Source: Pestalotiopsis fici W106-1 (Eukaryota; Ascomycota; Sordariomycetes; Amphisphaeriales; Sporocadaceae). From it: a stretch of DNA of 64,000 nucleotides. This document shows positions 35,236 to 46,600 of the stretch, in pieces. How positions within the stretch are numbered: the first letter of the stretch is position 1; every line of letters begins with the position of its first letter. A program made the translations under genes and the position numbers. Location: positions 2,117,681 to 2,181,680 of the forward strand of contig NW_006917102.1 of NCBI RefSeq assembly GCF_000516985.1, in the 5' to 3' direction. Under the pieces are notes generated by a model. The model saw only the letters and a program-made list of their open reading frames with translations. It did not search any database and was not told the origin of the DNA.

Positions 35236-37688
35236 ATGGTAGAACCCCTCTCCCTTTTTTCAAAATTCTCCCTAATAACAATATTTAGGTTTTGCGAACA
35301 ATTAAAGTGCCCAACGGTGGCCAGGAGGCTACTGGGGGTCTTATATCAACATCACCGAGCAACAAATCTACCTTTGTTTTAGCAGAGGATGTCCAGTTAT
35401 CAATACATCCCTTGGCCTCCCATGGAGGTCTCATGGTCGGGGTGAAGCCTCCAAGACACCCAAAGGACGGAAGCATGAAGCACGTACCCTGCGATATTAT
35501 CTTGGTCATCGACGTGAGCTATAGCATGTCCGGAGCAGCCCCTGTTGTTGGCTTCGACGAACAAGGGAAAGTCACCCGAGAGCATCCGGGATTGTCGGTT
35601 TTGGACATAGCAAAACACGCTGCCCTGACGGTACTAGAAACTCTGGACGACAGTGATCGCCTAGGAATAGTAAAGTTCAGTGATACAGCTGAGGTGAGTG
35701 TTGGTGTTGCCTTCGTGGTTTTTGGGAAAGATCTCGATTCCGGAAAACCAAGCTAAACTCATGATAGATCGTCCAAGACCTTCAAGTCATGAACCCAGAT
35801 AACAAGACAGCTGCAGATGGTTGTATCAGAGCACTGCAGGTAGAAAATTCGACAAATCTCTGGCAGGGCATCGTGGAAGGCATCAAATTACTCAAAGGTC
35901 AAGAGGATTCGGGCCGCAATCCAGCAATATTACTTCTTACAGATGGACAGCCGAATGGCCAGTGAGCATATATACTACAGGCTTTATTATACTTAAGGGA
36001 TATTAAAGTTAACCATACCCTAGTGTTCCTCTCCAAGGCTATATTGGGGGCATTCAAAGCCTGCTGCCGCTCCCAGCAGCCATTCATACCTTTGGGTTCG
36101 GCAACGACATCAAGTCGGATCTTTTGAAATCTATAGCCGAGATTGGAGGCGGTAATTATTCATTCATCCCCGACGCCGGGATGGTGGTAAGTTATTCGTG
36201 AAGATATATCGGTTTCAGAACTCACTTTCGAGATTGACCAAATTTCAGGGCACCGTTTTTGTCAATGCCGTGGCGTATCTGCAGTCAACATTCGCCAACC
36301 GCTGCGAACTGAGCCTGACATATGGCGAGAATCTGTGCTTCCAACACGGTCTCATGGAAGAGACCACTGGGAGTAAGGAAGTGGATAATCTCACCACTTT
36401 GACTTCTAGACTGACACTCGGCTCCGACAAACTCAAGAAGAAGAGACTCACAATTCCACTTGGTAATATACATTACGGCCAATCCCGAATGGTCTATTTC
36501 AACAGCGATGCACTAGACTGGTCCAAGATGTCTCCCGAGGAGTTGGAAATGACTGTCGAGCTGCGATACTCACGCATGAGCAGTACACAATTTGTGGTAG
36601 CGGCCCAATGCAACGGACTAGAAACAATCTTGCTGCCTGACTGGGAAGTATCCTACCATCAAAGCCGCGCGATGAGCTGCAAGTATCTGTCCTCATTCTT
36701 CCCTTTTGAGGGAAACGGTGAACGCAAAGCGATCGATCTACTAGCGAGACACATAGTATCGTCCCGGGAGAGATTCAGTGCCCTGAGCAAGATAATCCCG
36801 GCCAAGGATTTTGACGATGCCTACAACAAGTCATTGATACAAGACTTGGAGGGGCAGATCAAACTGGCAGTTTTCAACGACAAATACCTTGGCACATGGG
36901 GATTACATTTCTTCCTCAGTCTGTGGGACGCGCATGCCAAGCAGATGCGCAATACCTTCAAAGACCCTGGCGTTCAACTATATGGTGTCGACAGCCCACT
37001 CTTTCTGGAATGCCAAAAGAGGTTGGCATTTGCATTTGACACGTCTGTGCGGCCCCCAGAGCCGAGTCTGAAGCTCGAAGCCGATGGAAAGTATAGTGAC
37101 GGCAGGGTGACGGTGTCCATGTCATGGTACAATAGGAGCGACAACCCATGCTTCTCAGCCTCGAGTATGCTCACGTTGGCCAATGGCCAGGACATTCCCG
37201 TCAGCATTCTGCGAAAAGGCTTCGTGCTTCAAACAGCAGCAGGAAGTCGCAAGGTGGCGGTGGTCTTGGAAACCAGGGTGCGCGAAGTCATCATGTGTAG
37301 GGTCAACAAAACCCTCCTGATCACCCCGTGGCATCCCATTATCCATAAAGGCTCGTGGACTTTTCCGGCCACGGTTGCGACTGGAGCCGTCGTCTACTCG
37401 GGCTCGGTCTACTCGATTCTGTTAGAACCTGACACGGATGCACAGGCGCACACTCTCCGAATTGGCGGGGTCTGGGCTACGACATTGGGCCACGGCGTTA
37501 CCAGTGGGAGGGATGCCAGAGCGCATCGCTTCCTAGGAAACTATGCCCGAGTCTCGAAAGCATTGGCGATACTAGGAATCAGCCCAGACGGCGTTGCCGT
37601 CAGTTCTGGAGTCATCCGCGACAAGCGCAGCAAGAGATTGACGGGGTTCAAGAACATCTGCCCCAGCTCAGCGCAGCTGGAGGCGTGA
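35236..37688 (+). CDS. VWA-Vwaint-Hint domain protein
   Basis: Five exons: 35236-35238, 35289-35693, 35768-35961, 36024-36186 and 36249-37688. Introns have donors GTAGAA, GTGAGT, GTGAGC and GTAAGT, all ending in AG, and the phases close at 734 aa. The von Willebrand A domain (about 65-265) has a complete MIDAS start, DVSYS (Asp76, Ser78, Ser80), and a later LLTDGQPNG strand. The Vwaint linker domain fills about 270-545. A Hint (hedgehog/intein-type) domain follows at about 553-680, with block-A Cys556 in NPCFS and block-B TPWH (His617). There is no terminal Asn-Cys pair as in splicing inteins, so self-splicing is unlikely, while N-terminal cleavage at Cys556 is possible. Fungal proteins of this family often also carry a U-box, which I do not see. 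The first exon is only the ATG, the weakest part of this model. Confidence 0.85.
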
Positions 37689-39320
37689 CGGATGGATACC
37701 TAGTGCCATAGTGTGTGCAGTTAATTGTACGTAAATACCCACTAGGTAGGTAATTGCCACATCACGGTATTTCTCTGTTGTGGCAGGAACAAGATAAAAA
37801 TTGCCTGGAAGAATAGCATCCGATCAAAACAGCGGTCGAAATGTGCATGTATATTCTATATTCAAATCAAAATCTTGAAGAAAAGGTATTACGCAGTGTA
37901 TTCTGGCTATATACACCATGGCAAATCGAGTCGTCGACGTGCAGATCAGTCTTGGTCTTGGCATGAAGAGCTTGCCCCCTGGGGCTGAGGCCCTGGGGCC
38001 TGGCCTGGTGTCCGATCCCTGCTCGAGCAGGTATAGGCGAGCTGCGGGAGATCGACAGTCATGTTGGACTGCACATGGCCATCACAAGGTTGGGTACCTG
38101 GGTTAGCGGGTCACTGAAAGTTGTTTACTTGGCTGTATGTAGGTACTGAATAGGTAGGTAGAAGTGTGCCGGAGGGCGTCTCATTCAAATTGTCAAGAAT
38201 CCAGATCAAACCGAGGCGGCGAGGCACGTTGCAGCGCATTACGAGAACAAATTATAACGTCCCCTACTGAAACAATGGCTATTGACAGTTCCTGTAGCCT
38301 CCTTATGACGTATACTACATGTAACCTAAACCACCTCCATTATGGGAGGGCCGCGAGGAAATGACTCGCAAAGCCACGGGTCGAGTGAGAAAACGCGCTC
38401 CATCTACCTAGGTCTCCCTCTTCCTCCTCAACTGAGCTGGACGCATCTGGATTCTAGTTTTTCTCACCCGGGCGCTTGCGACCGAACGTCCAGTTCGTTC
38501 AAGGTGGTTAGTAGGTACCTACCTAGGTAATCTTGTGTGTGTATCTCGGAAGGTAGCTTGGTGGATACATACCTAGGTAGGTCATTACTAGGTAGGTAAA
38601 TATTGACCTCCGGAGGGAAATAACCGGATTGCTGCAATCTGGGGGGCACGGGTTCAGATAAGGTGCTGCAATCCTGTGTACATACATCCTGTATTGGGGC
38701 ACTCGCCACGTGTCCAGAAATTTGCTGGTAACGTCTTGCTGCATTCTGAGTGAAGAGATACTTCCCCACGCACGGAACAGGCAGCTTCTTGTTTCATGGC
38801 TGGATGTCCTCCCCCACGGGATAGAGGCTGGACGGACTGCTTGCAGTACATGCATCCATTCGATGCCTCTAATCGATGCCGCAAGCTTAGGCGAGATCTA
38901 GAATGTAGTAGGTAGGTCTAGGCCCCCTCAGCCCTAGCGCTGCTGGTATGAGTGGCGGCATGTTAGGCAAGTCGGCATCCCGGATGGATACTGGCAATTT
39001 TCAACCCTCTGACCATTCTAGTACCTACGATAGGTATTTCATTGATAGGAGACGGCGACCACCATCCATGGCCGTCATTTATCACGAGCTTTAGATAGTA
39101 ATGCCGCCAACACTTGCAATTGTTCGCGGTATTCTCTAGAAGCTGCGTCATTTGGTCGTTTCTTGATCACCGACCAGCGCAGGAATGAGGCGGGATCCTC
39201 TGAGGCGCTTCCGTTATACCCACTACCCAGGCATCGACAACATTACCAGAGGGTCAAGTTTGTCTTGCATGGCGATGCAGCAATAGTCTCTCTCCCATCT
39301 AGACGCATCTGTATCCGCTC
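37689..39320. other. Intergenic, rich in TAGG/CCTA motifs, promoter of the hybrid kinase
   Basis: About 1.6 kb. A dense set of TAGGTA/ACCTAGGT motifs lies at 37741-37753, 38141-38160, 38512-38530, 38568-38598 and 38908-38917. One CACGTG box is at 38707-38712. No frame here has a recognisable domain. Confidence 0.55.
38512..38598. repeat. Cluster of ACCTAGGTAGGTA-type short repeats
   Basis: Within 90 bp the motif occurs three times in direct and mirrored forms (GTAGGTACCTACCTAGGTA, ATACCTAGGTAGGT, ACTAGGTAGGTAA). Because ACCTAGGT is its own reverse complement, these can fold into small hairpins. Confidence 0.7.
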
Positions 39321-42300
39321 ATGTCTGAGCATGCCAATATTGCAGCCAGTGTGGACGACGACGACGAATGCCGTGATGCCACCATCATGACAACGGCCGG
39401 ACCCGCCATGAACTTCGACTGGACTCGCGATCCACCCCCAGCCAATCTCACGCCTTTTCAGGAGTTCGTCCGGCATGTCGATTGGGAAGCTTCCTCCATT
39501 GGCCCAATGGCCACATGGCCCTCGGAGCTCAAGCAGGTCCTTCGCCTAATGATGGCTGACACGGAACCGCATATATTGTACTGGGGCCCAAAGTTCACCA
39601 TTATCTACAATGAGGCATATATACCTCTAGTTGGTGCTAAGCATCCAGCAATGCAGGGGAAAGATGCAGCTGATGTCTTTCCCGAGTTCTGGCCCTACTT
39701 TGACAAGCTCCTCACTCGCCAACGGCTGACTGCAGAAACCTTGAGCGGCGAGGCCGACATGTTCCTCATGGAGCGGCATGGATTTCTCGAAGAGACTTAC
39801 TTTGATTGGAAACTGGTTCCCGTTATTTGTGACGATGGCCAGGTAAAAGGCGCATATGGATGTCCTTCTGACCTGACCCTCGACATCATCACAGCACGCC
39901 GGGTGGACTGCAGAAAACAGATCGCCAAGCAGATCACAAAGACCAAGAGTTTGAAGGAACTCTGGGATGTGACCTTGTCCGGCTTGCGCATAGACGAGAA
40001 GGACACTCCCTTTGTCTTGTTGTACTCTGTCAAGGAGCAGACAGGTCTGGCGGCGCCTCCGTCGCGTCCGCATTACACTTGCCGTCTTGAGGGTTCCATT
40101 GGTGTTGACTCTGACCACGTTGCTGCCAAACAATACATTGATGCCCAGTATGATATCGATGGCTTTGCACCACAGATCCTAAGTGCCTTCAAGGCCGAAG
40201 AGACACTTGTCTTGAAGACGACCGATTCTAGCCTCGAGCCGCTGCTAAGTGGAATTAGAGTAAGCGATCCCCGTTGCTTTCATTCATTTTTTTTTTCTTT
40301 TGCTTTGTTGATTTCCCTCATCTTTACTGCACCAAAAGGGGTGCGAAGAGATAACAAGGAGAAAGGCAGCTGCTGATTCTGTAAGCTGTAGTGGAAAGGC
40401 TATGGTTCGCCAAGCCACGAACTCGTCATTCTGCCGCTCAAGTCGGATGACGAGATTGTCGCCTTTTTCATCTTTGGACTGAACCCTTACCGGAGATATA
40501 ACCAACTATACGAAGACTTCCTGCGGTCCATCACCGAGGTAATGAGACCGCATATTGCCAGAATCAAGTTGTCCGAGGAAGTTCAACGCCGTGCGGAAAT
40601 TGCTCGAAAGGCTACTTCAGACTTTCAGAAGAGCGAGCAAAGATTTGAAAACTTTGCGGCACGCTCTACAATTGGCCTTGCGGTTGCTGGCCTTGATCGC
40701 AACATCATGTATGCCAATGACGCTTGGTACAAGTTTGCCGGACTAGACCCGACCAGAAATGATTATGACGACTGGCTGGCGACTATAGTCGAGGAAGACT
40801 TGCCCTTGGTTAAGGAGTGGTGGAATAAGGTCCTCGTTGAGAAGAAAGCTGGCCAATTTCAGTATCGGTGCAAAATTCCATTTCGTCAGGGTCACATGTA
40901 CTCGGACTATAAAACAGCCATCTGCGCTGGTAAGTGCTTATGATGTTATTACACGCCCTCACCATCAATATTCCCTATTCAACATGACCGTCCATGTTTC
41001 ATCTCTTCTTTCTTTCACCCCTCGAGAAGAAAGGCAAGAAGGAGGTAGACGAACTACATATAGAGAAACCTGCAGCTAGCATGCATCTATCGACAATAAC
41101 AATAATGTGTATGAGAAGCACTGACAATATAATGTAGTATATCCGGATCTTAACGAAAGCCAGGAGATCGAAAGTGTTATGGGCCTCGTAGTCGACATCT
41201 CTGAGTTGAAATGGAATGAAGAACAACTCAGTGATCGGTCCAAGGCTTTTGAGGCATCGGAGAGCAAGTGGAGAAATTATGCAGAGAATTGCCCCCTTGG
41301 AATCGTGCGAACAGACGGAGAAGGTCACGTCCAATACGGTTAGTCATTGATAATGCCCAACGAAATGTAGCTCGAGTGCTATATGAGTTTTGGATCAGAG
41401 GCCACACCTCTCCCGGCCGCCAGATGCTAAATTATTCGAATAGGTAACGATGCCTGGCACGCTTACTACGGCTTTACTCGGGGCCAAGTCACTGGCGCAC
41501 AGCCTTGGCTGCCGTTCATTGCCGACAACTGCCTCAAACGATGGGATGAGTGCTTTCGAAGCTTCAGCAAAAAGCCTGGACCAAGGACTATGGAGCTCAA
41601 ACTGAAGAACAGAGTTTACTCGGTCCAAGAAGGAGACCATTCCATCGAGAATGGTGTGTATATACTAATCACGGGCTTCTCCGAGTTCAAGAACGATGGC
41701 ACAGTCGATCACATCGATTTCTGGGTCACTGGTGGTCAGTATAAATACCCTATGCCAGCCTAAACCAAGTATCGATTGGAAGGAAGCTAACAAAGTCGTC
41801 GTAGCGTATATGTTTATTTCCCATTCTACTCATCGGACGCGGTTTCCAAGTAGCCCATCTTGTTGTGTCTGTGAGCCGACTCGACTGAGCAACGAAACTA
41901 AATTTTCACAGATATCAGCGCCCAAAAGATGGCAGCAAAGATCTTGACGGACAAAATGGACGAGGCCATTCGCTTGAAGACGCACCAAGAACGATTCATC
42001 GACATGATCAGTCACGAAATTCGCAATCCTCTTTCGGCTGTCCTGCACTGCGGAGAGGAAGTGGTGGGTGCTATGAAGGCAAGCTCAAAGGTATTGAAGG
42101 CGGCGCTCGCCGACGCATCCGGGCCACCACAGAACGAACACACTGTCATAAGTCAGCATATTGAGAATGCACTAGATGCAGCAAACACAATCATGTATTG
42201 TGTGCAGCATCAGAAGCAAATCGTCGACGATGTCCTCACGCTCTCGAAACTTGATGCAGATCTTCTAGTAGTGTCTCCGGTTCCCGTCCAACCAATGGTA

Positions 42301-43698
42301 GGGTCTAGCTCCTCTTGATCCCTCTGCTGAGGTGACGGACAGTCTTTGCTGATTTCGCTCAGGATCTTGTGCGAACTGCACTCAAGGTTTTCCAGCCTGA
42401 ATGTAAAACTATCCCTAGTCCACGCAATTTTATCAATGCTGGCGAGCAATAAAAAAAAAGTCAATGGCTAACGTGGAAATCTGCAGTGAAGATGACGGGC
42501 ATTACGCTTTCCGTGATTGAGGATCGATCCCTGAGGGAACTGCAAGTGAATTGGGTCCTCCTCGACCCAAATCGTTTCCTACAGATCGTAATTAATCTCG
42601 TCACAAACGCGATAAAATTTACCCGCACGTCGACGGCCAAGGAGATAGTCATCACGGTAGGCGCATCGCCCAGTCAATTGAGCAGTGATAGCCTCGGGGT
42701 CAATTATGTGCCTCAGCGATACGAACCAGCCAAAGCCGCCAGTCCCACGGATGATGTCTGTCGTGACACGGTATCCCGAGGAGAAATGTACCTGTACTTC
42801 AAGGTCAGTGATACGGGGAAGGGGCTTACCGCCGATGAAATGGCCCTCCTTTTCAACCGTTTCGCACAAGCTTCTCCGAGGACTCACATCGAGTACGGCG
42901 GTTCCGGTCTCGGCCTGTTCATCTCTCGCCAGATTACGGAAATGCTTGGCGGTAAAATCGGCATGAGCAGTTCTGGCAGAACTGGGAGCACTTTTGCCTT
43001 TTACGTCAAGACGCCCAGGACAGGACCGCCACGTCGTCCCTCGATTAGTAACGAGCCCATCATAGAGCTTACTAGGACGTTGAGCTTGACGAGCATGACC
43101 TCGCCGCTTGTCGTCCCCCCACCGTCACGCCAGGAGAAGGGTGCCGCAGCTATAGACGTTGCACTTGTGGCACCGGCAGCCAAAATTGAGGCTCCAGCTA
43201 CCTGCCGATATGTTCTTGTTGTGGAGGACAATCTTGTCAATCAAAAGGTCCTCTGCAAGTTGCTGCGCACCAGGGGTTTCGTAGTCCAAGCTGCGAACCA
43301 TGGTCAGGAGGCATTGGCGGCAATCCGTATGCTTCCGGCCAAAGAAAAGAAAGACAGCTTTGATGTGATTCTCTGCGATATAGAGATGCCCATCATGGGG
43401 GGTATCGAATTCGCCGAGGAGGTCCGATCACAGGAAGTGTCGGGTAAAATGCTAGGCCACGTGCCTATCATCGGCGTTACGGCCAACGTGCGCAACGAGC
43501 AGGTCAGCGCAGCTATCGAAGCTGGAATGGTATGTGTCCCCTGAGAACAACATGTAGTAGGCCAATTTCACTCATTCGACACAGGACGGCGTTACCACGA
43601 AGCCCTACCGTATCGATGATTTGATAGCACATATCAATCGTGTCTGCAATGCTGGCGCCTGCGCACCGGTTCAGTCTGCGGTTAACGTGCGGTTATGA
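39321..43698 (+). CDS. Hybrid histidine kinase with PAS-type sensor domains and a response-regulator domain
   Basis: Eight exons: 39321-40259, 40392-40929, 41138-41338, 41444-41734, 41912-42297, 42363-42402, 42487-43529 and 43585-43698, all GT-AG, giving 1183 aa. The N-terminal sensor (about 50-170) has the bacterial-style phrase VDWEASSIGPMATWP and FTIIYNEAYIPLVG, a PAS-like module. A GAF-like segment may follow, then PAS repeats (about 390-500 and 540-655, for example NIMYANDAWYKFAG and GNDAWHAYYGF). The HisKA box is ISHEIRNPLSA with His691. The ATPase domain shows N-box NLVTNAIKF, G1 DTGKGL, and GGSGLGLFIS. The C-terminal receiver has VVEDN, phosphoacceptor Asp1096 in CDIEMP, and the conserved Lys of TTKPY encoded by the last exon. 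The kinase probably passes phosphate to an Ypd1-type protein. The kinase class is not assigned; the signal is unknown. I see no transmembrane segment, so it is probably cytosolic. Confidence 0.9.
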
Positions 43699-46600
43699 GG
43701 GGCTTTCTATGACTAGATAATAACGTAGAGAACATGGAAGATGCGACGGTTGGAAGGTGCTTTACCAACCTGCACCAAACACCAGCACCGATACTTGAGA
43801 GCCTAGGATATTTGTAGACATCCAATAATCGATCAACGGCCACTGGCTACACGAATTAAAGTACATTATTCTATGTTTCTATAGCGCTGGGAATGTTTCG
43901 TCGTTGCTGCAACCATCATTGAGCACAAACGACATATAACAATCACATCATCATCGTCTTGCTTTCCAACACAACTGCGGGAGATTCTTCAACGATGAAT
44001 CATGTCTATCGGGCTTCCCTGCGTGAGTACATAGTCAGACCAGGCGAGAATGAAATCGGTTGTTCCTAGACTCGAGCGTATCGTGACTCATGACATGGAA
44101 GCTACCCCTCGTTGCAGCCTCAACCTTTCCGTTTTTTCTCCTTCTCTCCCCTTTTATCCTGGTAATGTTAAATGATATCCTCGAGTGGCAGGGTCGTAAA
44201 ATGAAGACCAAAAAGTAGAAAATTTGTATGTAATTTTTATGGATATCAATATGCATCTGATCAGAGTTAAAGCCAAGGACTATGTCAGCCTTAGAATGTA
44301 TAGCAGCCTTCATGGTAGATTGAGACCCCGGACAACCCGCTCTTCTCACCAGTAGGTGCTATGTGAGCAGCCATCTGTCAAGTTACCTCTGTGAGCTAGC
44401 GCTTGTGAACTGGATTAACCTTGATCAGGCCTCACAAAGGCCTAACGAGGCCTTAGGCAGGTTCCGGGGTCGTTGATGCTGCATCTAGGTCGCCACTGCT
44501 CGGTTGTCTGCTCGCGCCGTCTCCTGTCAAATAGAGGACAACACAAGGCATTCTCTCAGTGTACCTTTGCATCCCAGAAAAGGGGGGAACAGAAGGAATA
44601 GGCGGAAGTGGTCGCTTTCGGTGCTAGGTTCGGCATTCTCGGGCGAGGCCGTCATGAGCCGGGCGCAGACTTTCTCAACATGACGGGTGCGTCACCGAAC
44701 CGTCATATAGAACATAGGCAGTGTCTCGGCCCGCAGTTTTTGAAGAATCCTTGCCGTCCCGTGTCCTGATAGACCGACACACCTACCGAGCCTACTTGCC
44801 TGCCTCGTTCACCTCATGCCTCGCTCTCATGTCTCGCTCTCTTACGCACGCACGCGCACAGAGAATCGCAGAAGGAAACATCTCCACGAAAGGAACAAGG
44901 AGTGAAAGCGAGTAAAGGTTCGGAGGTATTGTGATCCCGTGTCGTTGAAACCGGAACATGGTAAAACGCCGTCTCATAAAACATAGGATACCCCCATTTT
45001 CAAAGGAGCCGAAGACCTCTGCTTTAAAGCAATACTAGCCATAGGGAAAACGTTACGATGGCATATTCAACCGAAGAGTCCTTACTGTTGGTAATAGGTA
45101 GAGCCTCAACCAACCACAATACAGCACAGGCCTTTGACCGTGTTTTCGCGACGTTCCCAGCAAACGGGAACGACAGTGTCCAAAAGCAGCAACTTGGCCG
45201 ATGCAGTGGCAGTTTGCAGGATCCGTTCTGATTGCATGAACTGTGGCGTCGGGCACCTGCTTTGGTCCCAGTTCAACTACAGGAATATATATATGTGCAG
45301 CGCCGGAAGAGAGGGGGGCACCAAGCACGGGCGCGACCAATTTCCCTATTCCCGCGCCGTGCTGGAGTAGTGTAGCGCCGAAAAGCCCCCCCAGGGGACG
45401 CGACCGACTTGACGCGATACTGTCCTTCCTGATACACAGTAGGGAATCCAGCCTGTACAGAGTACCTTTACCTCTTACTGTACGTCCCTGACTCCAGCCA
45501 CAATAAATCCAGCGTCCATGGGTTCTTGCTCAACCCAGTGGGGCTAGAAATGGTTCAAGATCCGGTGACCAGGTATCTATGTACCTGGTAGTATAGCCAG
45601 ACATTTACGGCAGTGTTTTGTTGATTTCCGCCCGAAGTTGGTTCGAGATTAGCGATAGGCGGAGTCTCACGCATTTGTTCCGTCGGTACTCAAAAGTCAT
45701 TAATGCTTGCCGGCATTTCAATCAGCGTATATAGTGCTCTAGCCTCTGTCCACCTGATCAACCTACAAAGTCATGGACATGCTTGGAACTTGGGGATGAA
45801 GGAAAATTTTAAAACCAATGGGGACACCGTTGACCGATCAGTACTTCCCAGACGCCAGGACCGGGTAGCGATCGACGGGCCATCTTTGATGGATGGAGCC
45901 AATTGAAGTGAAACGAACCGAACGAATAATCGATAGATCACCCGGGGTCAAGGTTTTTTTTTTTTAATTTTTTTTTTTTCTTTGGGAAGCCTGGACAAAA
46001 GAAACCGGTGCACAGGCAGTTTAATGGTCATGGTTGGCATGTCACGGTAGGTAGGTAGGCAATAAATATCTGTGCTCTTTTGAGCAAATCCACACGAGAG
46101 CTGTTATGCAAAGGATCGAAACCAAGAAATGGGCAGTTCATGCCACGCGTTCCCAATAACTTTAATATAGAGCTTATTAACTCGGTGAAATTCCCATTGC
46201 CGGCCAAGCTGTCTGTTCTGGGTTCCGCCATGGAAAATGCTGCCGACCAAGACCCGAACAAACGGCTAGCAACTGTCCGCAAAAGGAAAGTCGCGTGTGC
46301 CCGAGTGTTGGATCACGGATGCCAGGCAACGAAAAGACGTTTGTCTGCAACGTTGATCGGCCAATTGACCAAGAAATGTGATGAGATGGATGCTCGTGGA
46401 TGATGAGTACATATGTAAAATACCTTGTTTTTTCTCAAGCTAGCTCCTGCTGGCCTTTAGTCCTTGGTGAGGTGTCGGGCGTAGCGAGATGAACGAGCCC
46501 TACTACTCTCTACACTACCTATTATGTACGTTACTACCTCCATGCCTCTGGCCCCTAGGAAGCCCATCTCCGCAAATAACAGGGGAGAGGGGGGCGTGTG

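Noticed and set aside
46080..46403. 107-aa basic plus-strand frame
   Set aside because: It looks protein-like for a few segments but has no domain, no promoter signal and no conserved motif.
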